Below, one piece after another: positions 1 to 9,933 of a stretch of DNA of 64,000 nucleotides (its first letter is position 1; each line of letters starts with the position of its first letter). The stretch lies in assembly GCA_030407085.1 (NCBI GenBank), contig CM059584.1, positions 136,948,001-137,012,000 on the forward strand, given 5' to 3'. The notes beneath the pieces were generated by a model. It was not told the DNA's origin and did not search any database. It worked only from the letters and a program-made list of their open reading frames with translations. Source of the stretch: Trichopria drosophilae (taxonomy: Eukaryota > Arthropoda > Insecta > Hymenoptera > Diapriidae). Position numbers and translations under genes: made by a program.

Positions 1-1569
1 TACATAATATCTAATTGCTGCTAAAATATCGCTGTTTAATTTGCAAATTTCACCGGTTTCATTAATGGATTAAAAATATACGCATTTGATAAATACTAAT
101 GGAATCAACTTTAATGCGTTCAGCTTGTATTGAATTGAAAATAAAATGAAAATGTGAATTTTTATATAAAAAAAATGTTGAAAAAGGCACAACTCAGGAA
201 CGGAAACACGTAGCGACTTTTTCCAAAAACAATTAATCCATTACCGTCAACATAGCACATTCCGCGTACGACTTCCGTTGCGTATATAATTGCAACATAA
301 TTAAAATATTTGTTTGTAGAGTTCATATCTGACTATTTTCAAAGGTGATGTTTCAATCGATGTGGTCAAAATTTGAAAATGATTTGAAGAAGAGCCAGGC
401 AGCACACCCACATTTATTTAATCTTTGTAATATAAACAATTAATTAATATTCACAGAGAAAAAAGGGTTAATGGAACCATGAAGAAACAGTACAAAAGAT
501 TGTAACATATTTAAGTAGTAGACTTAACAACATGAAGGGATATACTTTATATTCGAGATTATGCACGAATGATTTAAGCATAAGGTAATAGTAAATGAAA
601 CAATTTTGTTGGAATAAAGCGATTATATCCATTTTTTTCTTTATTTTTAATTTTCTTATTGTTTATTTTGATTTTTTTTATTTCAATTGTTTTTAATTTT
701 TTTATTTTTAACTCGGGTTCCTGAATATCGGTCCCGAAACACCCGAATAGAGAGATACATCCAGATACAGATTATTTTGCCACTTTCGTCGTCGATATTG
801 GATCCATTTTGTAATGATTTTCGCAGTTCGAATGTATAATTTTGACGATAACGGGTTAAAGAAGTTGAATTGTATTGTTAATTTAAAAATCGTCAATAGC
901 AAAGGAAATTTGCAATAATTTTTGTGAGTGTTAAAAATGGGATAACAATTTTGAATATTTAATAATTACGAAACAATAATAATTACGAAATAAAAGAGAA
1001 TATAGCAATTGCAAATTTTATTTGTGTACTAAATCATTTTCAATCTAGTCGGAGTGTTCAGAGATATGAAAAATTATTTCACGAGCTCGTAAATTCAAAG
1101 GTATCACAACCTTTGACTGGTCGTGTAAGTAGTAACAGGAAATATCAATGAGACATAAAATCTCAGAAGAGTATTCTATTTTCAGTAGGATAAGATTTTT
1201 ATTACAACAAATAATCTAAACTAATTATTAGCTATCATACTAAAAAATATTAAAAACATTTATTTCTTGTATTTTACTAGAAGAATATGATGTTTTTGAG
1301 ACATCGAGGAAATAATACAAATATTACAATTATCCTAATTATATTACAATTGAGATGAAGATAATACTGTGCAAAAATAAACTCTTCTTGTTATCTCAAA
1401 TCTATAAAGTTCGATATAAACGATGTTTATTGTAACGTAATTACTATCTAGTGCTTTATTTTTCATTTTTTTCGAGCTTTTAACATCAATTCCCATTTAA
1501 TGATCCCAAAATATTTTATCATATATTAACTTTATGTTTTTCAAGCATAAAATGAATTTCTGATTCTAG
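1..1569. other. AT-rich region upstream of the cytochrome b5 exon
   Basis: No coding region, RNA gene or element ends could be supported here. The first coding exon or exons of the cytochrome b5 gene should lie in or before this stretch, because the visible exon opens in the middle of a codon right after a splice acceptor. I could not identify that exon. Confidence 0.4.
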
Positions 1570-1850
1570 TTGCTGATGTGGAAGTCAGCGCTCAGACTCC
1601 AATCACATATTACACCAGAGCTGAGGTTGCCCAGCATAACAAAAACGATGATATTTGGCTAATTGTTCATAATAATGTCTATGATATTACACGATTCGTG
1701 AATGAACATCCAGCTGGAGATGAGGTATTGTTGGCTCAGGCTGGTAAAGATGCAACAGATTTTTTTGACGATGTCGGACATTCCAACGATGCTAAAGATG
1801 CAGCGCTCACATACAAAATAGGAGAAATAGTGCAATCTGAACGATCATAA
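1570..1850 (+). CDS. Cytochrome b5, terminal coding exon
   Basis: Small heme protein that passes single electrons, typically to desaturases and P450s. The exon follows an acceptor (ttctgattctag) and reads in frame to a TAA at 1848-1850. Counting from the Val codon at 1578, the two axial heme ligands are His44 in NEHPAGDE and His68 in GHSNDA. They are 24 residues apart, as in canonical cytochrome b5. The core also shows the YYTRAEVAQHN start and the DIWLIVHNNVYD strand. HPAG replaces the more usual HPGG. The protein ends about 20 residues after the second ligand. No hydrophobic C-terminal tail anchor follows, so this looks like a soluble isoform unless an alternative 3' exon exists. The first one or more exons are missing, so the start is unknown. 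The family call is firm; the exact paralog is not. Confidence 0.9.
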
Positions 1851-3158
1851 AATATAAAAGAAATAATTAAGTAACATTCCTACGTAGAATTAATTTTTAA
1901 TAGGATTCTTTTAAATTGTACACTCATTTTTTTGAATAAATTTAATGTGATGTATTTTTTGAATGATATGCGTCATTAATGAAACTAAGTTTTTTAGCAT
2001 TTATATAACTTTAGGTAATCTTTTATTTTACATTATTATTATTTTTTATAACGAATAAGTTTAATATCCCTTATATGTATTTTCCTGATAATATCTTTTT
2101 AATAAATATTTCTGAAAAAGTGAATTTTCAAAATTATTTTACATGCCAAAGTATTTTCTTGTAGATTTTTGTGAGTCTTTCCACCCAAAAAAAATAAAAA
2201 TGAATTCAGAATGAACTCTAAAAGTGCTTGAAAAGAAATCAGATGCGTCACTTTCTGAGATTTTTCTGAGGCTGAGCTCATTTTATAGATACTTATATGT
2301 ATAAACAGAAAGAATTTGTTTGTAGATTATACAGAAAATTCAAATGCAAACATTACCTAAGAAATTTAGTAATCATCATTATGGAAAATTTACTTGACTA
2401 GTTCGTAAATATATTATTAGTTAATAAATAGTATATTTTTTAAACAAAATTAAGAAAATATTAATGACACCACTGCAAATTTCGGTATAAGAATTTAGAA
2501 GTGAACTTAGGAGCAATTAATTATATGAATTGTTTAGTGAGAATATTAGTTAAGTTATTTATTTTTTATATACATATTTCTATAGTGATATCAGATTCGT
2601 TTCAAATTGAGCATATCAATTTTTGTTGATATTTTATTATTATTGTTGTTGTTATTATCATTATTGCAAATATCCCACCTAATTTGTTTTAAATTATTAT
2701 TATTGTAAAAACTGTGAATCTCCGTATTTTTTCTTTACTCATTTAAGTTACTTACGCCATTTTCGTAAGTGTCCTCCGTCATGTCCTTTCTTATGAATAT
2801 GTAAATGTGTTTTCTTAATGAATAACGTATAAGGCGCCACAATCGCCTCGAATGATGCGTATACACGTAGCACAGTTCTGAAAACCCTTTTAAGTTATTA
2901 AATATACACGAGTAAACGTAAACTTAGGAAATTTGCCATCCAGAACTTGCGCTGTTGCGGAGAGTACGGTCAGTTCCCGTTTGACATATCGTCAATGCAA
3001 AAGGAATAATTGAGTCACTGGTGAGTTTGATATTACGTAATAGTGTTAAAAATAAACGAAATAAACAATAATATATTTTGCTATATTGTATTTCGATAAT
3101 TTGAAAAAGAAAACTAGCGGCTTCGGCCCTGCGGCCTTTTATACCAGACAATTTTTTC
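1851..3158. other. Intergenic AT-rich DNA
   Basis: Apart from the cytochrome b5 3' flank I see only AT-rich sequence and short simple repeats (for example a tattattgttgttgtta run near 2640). No gene is supported. Confidence 0.4.
1935..1940 (+). promoter_or_regulatory. Poly(A) signal AATAAA of the cytochrome b5 gene
   Basis: A perfect AATAAA lies about 85 bases after the cytochrome b5 stop codon, in an AT-rich 3' flank. This supports 1848-1850 as the real end of the transcript's coding part. Confidence 0.5.
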
Positions 3159-3979
3159 AAGTAAGCTAAAACCTCACTTAGTCTACTTCGTTAACTATTT
3201 TTTAATTAGTAAAACGATGCAGAAACACGTTAACAAAAGGTGCCGATATTTATTCCGACTGTCAGTTTGAACAAACTTTTGCAACATTTTTTGGACATGA
3301 CCTGAAAGTTTTATACAGAAAAATACCTACTATTTAAGTTTTGGTACTTTCATATACTTTCTAAGGAGACATATATGAAGATACCAAAACCTATATTGAC
3401 CATTATTATATGACGTAATGGATATTATTATTATTCTTAGTTATATGCTTCTGAAACTAATCAGTTCTAAGTTATCGCGAAATCAAAAAAAAAATGGGAC
3501 TGACAAGATCCCGGACATCAATTTTATTTATTGCATATTTTAGTTCTTTAAGAGCTAAAACGTCAAGATTTGATTAAAAACTATAGACTCATTTTTTTGG
3601 TCGAGGCGACTAAATTCTATACTTTATCCAGACCTTTGTTAATTAGTAATTAAATGTAATTAATGTTTTTAATGAATCCATTAAATAAAAATGTGCCACG
3701 AAACTGTGATATTCAACAAATGTGAATTTTTGTGAAATTATTCTTTATACGGAACATCGGTTCATCATTTGTGTTCGTGGAACTTCTGAGAACCTAAAAC
3801 AAAGGCTTTTATAAAATATGAAATGATGTAAAAGGTATGTTTGATACATTAAGGATCCTCAAAAGTCCTATCATGGTGTCAGGAGAATTTCGAAAAATGC
3901 AACAATACATGATTCTGGATTTTGGATGTCTTATTACCACTTAATAAACGAAATGATTAAATTTAATACAATCTGTATA

Positions 3980-4685
3980 CAGGGTGTCCGAAAAGTATGG
4001 AAACACTCAAATATCTCGGAAAATCGACATCGAATCGAAAAAGTAAAAATACACGTATTCAATGGTTTCAAGAGAGCTATCCAGTGACACCTAACACAAC
4101 CCCCCACCCCCACCCGCTGGGGGTGATAGAGGGGGTAACTTAAAAATTTTAAATGGGAACCCCCAATTTTTATTGCAGATTTTGCTTCCTCAGAAAAAGT
4201 TACGTAAATTTTGCCTACCATTATAATTGTTTTTGTTGACAGATGGCGCTGTAATCAACGAAATTAAAAAATTATTCTAAAAAGTTTTAAAAATCTCGCG
4301 AAAAACACAACGGATCAAAAAAGTAAAAACACACGTATTTAATGGTTTCAAGAGAGCTATCCAGTGACACCTAACACGACCCCCCACCCCCACAGGCTGG
4401 GGGTGATGGAGGGGGAAACTTAAAAATTTTAAATGGGAACTCCCAAATTTTATTGCAGATTTCTCTTCTTCAGAAAAAGTTACGTAAATTTTACCTATTA
4501 TAATTATTTTTGTTAACAGATGGAGCTGCAATCTGCGAAATTAAAAAATTACTAAAAAATATTTAACTTGACGTACATGGAATAGCATACCACGTTTTCA
4601 GAATTTTAAATAACGTCTTTTGCCTTTAAATATTTCTAGTTTACCGATTCTCACCGCGAGGAGGTAGACGATTTTGAGAATCTTC
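3980..4685. repeat. Left terminal inverted repeat of the mariner element
   Basis: Reverse complement of 6618-7293. Inside it, about 4060-4265 and 4340-4530 are two direct copies of one unit. Each holds a C-rich stretch, then gggggtgat, then the conserved tail aagttacgtaaattttacc. Such paired direct repeats usually mark two transposase binding sites. The long open frames in this repeat exist identically in the other arm and are not genes. Confidence 0.8.
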
Positions 4686-4789
4686 TGTTTTACTTTTTTT
4701 TTTATTTGATTTCTGTTTTTTACCTTTTTTTTATTCTTCACTATTAAATTTTTTTATGTTTTTTTTTAATGTATTTGCTTACCTTTTCT

Positions 4790-5270
4790 TCCAGATATTA
4801 AAATTCTTTATTCGCTCCCCCCTTGTAATTGTGCATACAAAGTTTTTGACAGAAAAATGAAGAATCGACATCCTTATTCTACGAGGAAGTGAATGTCGTG
4901 TATCCGAATAGCGTAAATGGTGACCAAATCCGCATATGGTGTTATGGCTTTCTTGCATGACTGTGATTTTGTATACTTGTGTGAAAGTACTGTAGGTATC
5001 GCTTGCGGAAACCCATTGCATACACTCGGTCGATTTTTTCAACTGCCAGTGTTACAGAGAAAGTAGTCAATAATCGAACATCGTCAGCGTCCAAATCAAA
5101 ACAGCACGTCTTAGTATTAGTTAAGCTCTATTGTTTGAATGAGTCAAGGTCTCGGTTATTTTTCAGCTTTGTGAAAATTACACATGCGAGCGTCACTCTT
5201 GTCGAAAACTTGGTCAAATTCGTACCGCAAAAAATCGCAATTCTCTTCGTTCTCGCTATTTGATACTTAA
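4790..5270 (+). pseudogene. Decayed duplicate of the transposase N-terminal half
   Basis: About 4790-4890 matches the sequence around the start of the intact transposase (5340-5450) with many substitutions. Further on, conceptual translation in shifting frames resembles intact-transposase residues 41-110. Examples are ESTV against KSTV, and a TASV...NNRTSS...SKSKQ stretch against TGSVNDRPKSGRPKTSTNED. Frameshifts and stops break it throughout. It sits between the left inverted repeat and the intact gene, so the element carries a second, dead transposase 5' end. Confidence 0.6.
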
Positions 5271-5399
5271 TGTAATGTTTCTCTAACATTTGAATTTCTT
5301 CTAATTTTTTATATTTCTTTTATTTCTTCATTCTTTGCTTCATATTTCTTCCATTTCGATACATTCTGTATTCTGCCTCCTGTTGTAATTTGGCATACT

Positions 5400-6473
5400 A
5401 TGTCTTTGACACAAAAAGAAAGGATCGAAATCCTTATTCTGCGAGGATGCGGCGATAAAAAAAGAACATACGAACAAGTCGTCCGCCAATTTAATGATAC
5501 CCATCCTGATCGTCTACCTATTTGCAAATCAACTGTTTGTAAGACTGTTTCTCGGTTTCAAGATACTGGCTCTGTCAATGATCGACCAAAATCAGGAAGA
5601 CCAAAAACGTCCACGAACGAAGACAACAGTTTAGCGGTCTGTGCAAGTGTCGTTGAGGACGTCCATACTTCGGTAAGAAAGATTGCGCAAGCCACTGGTA
5701 TCGGCAAATCGTCTGTCCATGAAATATTAAAAGCAAATAAGTTCCATCCATATAAAATAAAATATGTACAAGAACTTTCGGAAGATGACTTCGATCGGAG
5801 ATTAGAATTTTGTGAGGAAATGATGAGACGTTGTGACGAAAATGAATTATTTCCTTTCTGGATATGCTTCTCTGATGAAGCTACGTTTCAGTTGAGTGGA
5901 GAAGTTAATAGGCACAACCTACGATATTGGTCGGACGAAAATCCTCATTGGATGAGAGATACTCACACACAACATCCACAGAAAATCAATGTTTGGGCTG
6001 GCATTTTGTGCAATCAAATTGTTGGGCCTTTCTTCGTTGAAGAGAATTTCACGGCTGAAAGGTACTGTAATTTGTTAAATAACCAGATTATACCGGCAAT
6101 ACGAAATATTGCTGGTATAGCGTTTGATAATGTCTGGTTTCAACAGGATGGAGCTCCTTGTCATTTTGGTTTGATTGTACGCAATCTATTAAATAATATT
6201 TTCCCCCGACGTTGGATTGGTAGGAGGGGTTCGATCGAGTGGCCACCGAGGTCACCTGATCTAACTCCTCTGGACTATTTTTACTGGGGTTTCTTGAAGA
6301 ACAAGGTCTACGAAACGAAACCAAAAGACATTGATGAGTTGAAAGAAAAAATAATTCAAGGTTCTAATACAGTATCTCAAGAAATGCTGCAAAAAGTTTA
6401 TGATAACTTCTATGCACGATTGGGATATTGTCAAGTTGCTGAAGGACTTCAATTCGAACATCTTATAAATTAG
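5400..6473 (+). CDS. Mariner-like DD41D transposase, intact
   Basis: Cut-and-paste transposase, 357 residues, with no stops or frameshifts; ATG at 5400. Residues 1-60 form a helix-turn-helix DNA-binding region. A GRP motif at 66-68 is followed by a second helix-turn-helix near 85-112 (VRKIAQATG, KSSVHEIL). The RNase H-like core has Asp159 (CFSDEATF), Asp250 (WFQQDGAPCHF) and Asp292 (RSPDLTPLDYFYW). There are 90 residues between the first pair and 41 between the second pair, hence DD41D rather than the DD34D of classical mariner. The length fits the family (about 330-360). All three acidic residues are present, so the enzyme could be functional, although the terminal repeats have diverged from each other. 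Confidence 0.9.
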   Translation: MSLTQKERIEILILRGCGDKKRTYEQVVRQFNDTHPDRLPICKSTVCKTVSRFQDTGSVNDRPKSGRPKTSTNEDNSLAVCASVVEDVHTSVRKIAQATGIGKSSVHEILKANKFHPYKIKYVQELSEDDFDRRLEFCEEMMRRCDENELFPFWICFSDEATFQLSGEVNRHNLRYWSDENPHWMRDTHTQHPQKINVWAGILCNQIVGPFFVEENFTAERYCNLLNNQIIPAIRNIAGIAFDNVWFQQDGAPCHFGLIVRNLLNNIFPRRWIGRRGSIEWPPRSPDLTPLDYFYWGFLKNKVYETKPKDIDELKEKIIQGSNTVSQEMLQKVYDNFYARLGYCQVAEGLQFEHLIN

Positions 6474-6617
6474 TGGGCATAGACATGTTAAAAATCCAGT
6501 AAAGAAAATAGAAGCGAAGGAAAATTTAAACTTTAAAATAGAAAAAAAATTAAAAAAATAAAAAAAAAACAAATAAAAGGTAAAAACAAAAAAAAAATAT
6601 ACAAAAATAAAAAAAAA

Positions 6618-7293
6618 AGATTCTCAAAATCGTCTACCTCCTCGCGGTAAGAATCGGTGAACTTTGAAATATTTAAAGGCAAAAGACGTCATTTAAAATT
6701 TTGGAAACGTGGTCCGCTATTCCAGGTACGTGGTTCGCTGATTGCAGCTCCATCTGTTAACAAAAATAATTATAATAGGTAAAATTTACGTAACTTTTTC
6801 TGAAGAAGAGAAATCTGCAATAAAATTTGGGAGTTCCCATTTAAAATTTTTAAGTTTCCCCCTCCATCACCCCCAGCCTGTGGGGGTGGGGGGTCGTGTT
6901 AGGTGTCACTGGATAGCTCTCTTGAAACCATTAAATACGTGTGTTTTTACTTTTTTGATCCGTTGTGTTTTTCGCGAGATTTTTAAAACTTTTTAGAATA
7001 ATTTTTTAATTTCGTTGATTACAGCGCCATCTGTCAACAAAAACAATTATAATGGTAGGCAAAATTTACGTAACTTTTTCTGAGGAAGCAAAATCTGCAA
7101 TAAAAATTGGGGGTTCCCATTTAAAATTTTTAAGTTACCCCCTCTATCACCCCCAGCGGGTGGGGGTGGGGGGTTGTGTTAGGTGTCACTGGATAGCTCT
7201 CTTGAAACCATTGAATACGTGTATTTTTACTTTTACGATTCGATGTCGATTTTCCGAGATATTTGAGTGTTTCCATACTTTTCGGACACCCTG
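6618..7293. repeat. Right terminal inverted repeat of the mariner element
   Basis: Inverted partner of 3980-4685, ending TTTTCGGACACCCTG next to TA. It carries the same two direct-repeat units (about 6780-6960 and 7060-7250). Differences from the left arm are scattered single bases. Confidence 0.8.
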
Positions 7294-7510
7294 TATATGT
7301 TTCCCTAGAAAGTATACGAAAATACCAAAACTTAACTAGTAGGTATTTTTCTGTATAAAACTTTTAGGTTTAGTGCAAAAAATGTTGCAAAAGAATGTTC
7401 AAACTTACAGTCGGAATAAATATCGACACCTTTTTTTAACGTATTTCTGAATCGTTTTACTAATTAAAAAATAGTTAACCAAGTAGACTAAATGAGGTTT
7501 TAGCTTACTT

Positions 7511-9478
7511 AAAACAAATCATATAGGATGTTTTCAATAAATTCGCAATTCAATGATCACTTTTCTCCGATATATAAATGTTATAAAAAGTTAAAACTGA
7601 AATCGTTTACGTTTTTGTATAATTATTATTAATTACATTATCGTTTAACTATCAAGATACGTGCAGTAAAAAAGCTTGTCTGAAAAAGTGAAGTATCGCT
7701 GGGCCGAAGACCTTAAAAATAGCCGCAAAAATATTTGGTATTGTGAGCTGCAAATTAAGTTCAAGTATTTGTATTTTATTAAATACAATTATCTAAATAA
7801 CGCGTTGCTGCGTTGTCAACAGCGTCGATCGTTCAGAATAGATTGTGAAATCATTTTTTATCGATTTACTAACAAGTCATGAAAAGTGGAATGCAAGAAA
7901 AGTTGGCTTCATATAGTGAAACCGTTGCAGAAAGGCAAAGTGCATCTACATAACAATTGAGAAATTTGTACTTTTATGTGCAATATGTTATCTAAATAAT
8001 ATATTTGATTAGATGAATTCAGTCATTTTATGTCAGAATTTCAAATATTATTTATAAAATAAGATAAATATTAACATATATAACTGGAAGGTATTATTGA
8101 CCATTGATTTCTCAGTAAATAACTGGTGATATTTGGTAAGATTTATAACTAATAATGTAGGTCAACAACATTCTAAATCAGAAACCAAAAAATACTTTTA
8201 CGAATGTTCCATGTACCAAATTAAAATCTGATCACGAAATTGCTCTATAACAAGTTTTCCTTTCACGAATAAAAAATAAATTAAAAATAAAAAAACTTTT
8301 CTTTCCTTACCTGAAATTTCAACATTATTTATAGTTTCTCTCTCATTTTCGATTAATGACTTAAATCTGGCATTACTACTTAACTAAATCAGTATTTATT
8401 ATTGGCTTATGGTTAATTCCGTTTGTTGCGATACAAAATATATTTCGTTCTATGGCATTCGAGGGCCTTTAAAAGGTGTAATTATGCCACAAAATCATCA
8501 ACTATCACCGACGAAAATTTTCGTTACCATTACCAATTTTTACAAATACTTTTCACAGTTTAGGAGTGATTTTGGTTAAAACAGTATTGTCCAGTATGCC
8601 CATTTTTATTTTAAATAAAGTGTATTTAGTTATTTTTGATTAGAATAAAATGCACATTTATTTCTTTTAAAGAAAACATTGTCAATTGTATCTTTGAAAC
8701 CCCTAATTTACAATGTCCATTTTTTTTTATTTGAAAAGATAAAAATTGACCTCCTATCGCGAGTTCAAGTTGACAAATTTTATTTTTAGTAGTTTGAAAA
8801 GCAAAAATGTTGTTTGAAATGAGTTCAAACAAATGCATCACAAATTTTTCTATTATCCAATCGGAGTAGTGTGCTTTCTAGTTAATTCCAGCAATTTACA
8901 AGTAATAATTGAGACCTTAATATAAAAATGACAAAAAAGTTGTTTTGCGGGTCTACGTAATTAGTCACTGAATTTACTTATAGAAAAATTAACACGGGAG
9001 GGGAAACAAATCAGTTTGGACATAACTTGACTTTACACATATCCTAACCTCAAATTGTAAAAGAAAAACCAATTTTCGGATCAGATATCTTAAAATACTG
9101 ACATGATGAGTGAAATTAGACAACGAGTCCATTTTACTGCTAAAAAAAATTTGGATGGTTCTATGTTATTAATTCATGTTCTAATCATTTGTGAATAGTC
9201 TTCTTCAGACTAAAATCGTTCATCGTAAATGCATAACTATCAATTAAGTAAGTTGTTGTTGAATTCCTGAAAATGTCTGTAAATTATTAAGAAAATTAAA
9301 TACTTTTCAAAAATGAAACACATTTTTGAGAAAATCAAGAAATTTTAATAAAATGCAAACAATTTTATAAATTTTAAATGTACAATATATTATGTATATT
9401 TTTCTATTATTTAAATATACAGGCATACCAAATCCATCAGTATAACATTGCCGCCGTTACTGCCGAAAATACTCGCCA
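7511..9478. other. Intergenic AT-rich DNA upstream of the odorant receptor
   Basis: I see no gene, element ends or strong repeats. The receptor promoter should lie near the 3' end of this stretch, but I recognise no clear core promoter motif. Confidence 0.35.
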
Positions 9479-9933
9479 ATGGGAAAAACTATTTTCAACC
9501 GTGTGAAAGAGCCTACTAGGAGTAAAATAATTAGTGCTTTGAAAGAACGATATCTAAATACTTATGAGTTTCAAGTGTATCCGCTGCCGTTCATTGTGTT
9601 CACAATGTTAGGATTTTGGTGCCCCTCTAACTGGACTCGTACGGCAAAATGTTACTATCATCTGTATACGCTATTCCAGTTCGCTGCCATTTCATTATTT
9701 CTCAGCCAAATCATATTTTACATGTGTTCCAAGATATATTACGATGGCAAGCTCGACACAACACCATTTTTTTCTATAGTCGCCATTATATTTGGAATAG
9801 GTCGAATCTTGACCTTCACATTCGACCATTCCTGGGTGGTAGATATTTTGAAAACAGCCTTTGACGAACGATTGTGCAAACCACGCAACGGAGAGGAAGT
9901 AAAAATTACAGAAGATTTTGTAAAAAGTGTCAA
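9479..9933 (+). CDS. Odorant receptor exon 1
   Basis: Codes for the cytoplasmic N-terminus and the first two membrane segments (around PFIVFTMLGFW and FQFAAISLFLSQIIFYM). It ends ...GTC AA before the donor GTAAGT, leaving two bases of a Lys codon. Confidence 0.85.

Larger units (their letters stand above)
3980..7293 (+). mobile_element. Complete mariner-like (DD41D) transposon
   Basis: The element runs from CAGGGTGTCCGAAAAG to its inverted copy CTTTTCGGACACCCTG. TA lies immediately outside both ends (3978-3979 and 7294-7295), as expected for IS630/Tc1/mariner insertion. It has about 0.7-kb terminal inverted repeats, one intact transposase gene and one decayed transposase fragment. The catalytic spacing fits the DD41D group (rosa/Visitor-like); that subfamily name rests on my residue count and remembered family definitions. 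Confidence 0.85.
3159..7510. mobile_element. Outer inverted-repeat element hosting the mariner insertion
   Basis: Sequence at about 3159-3376 (starting AAGTAAGCTAAAACC) is the reverse complement, with scattered mismatches, of about 7296-7510 (ending GGTTTTAGCTTACTT). These arms of roughly 215 bp lie outside the mariner element. About 600 bp (3377-3977) separates the left arm from the mariner end, while the right arm abuts it directly. The simplest reading is an older foldback element or MITE of about 1 kb, with the mariner inserted at the junction of its loop and right arm. The exact ends and target duplication are not resolved. Confidence 0.6.

Noticed and set aside
3934..7339. Four similar open frames (3934-4221, 4277-4531, 6742-6996, 7052-7339) that look like a small protein family
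   Set aside because: They are the same DNA in the two inverted repeats and their internal direct repeats; matching translations follow from the repeat structure.
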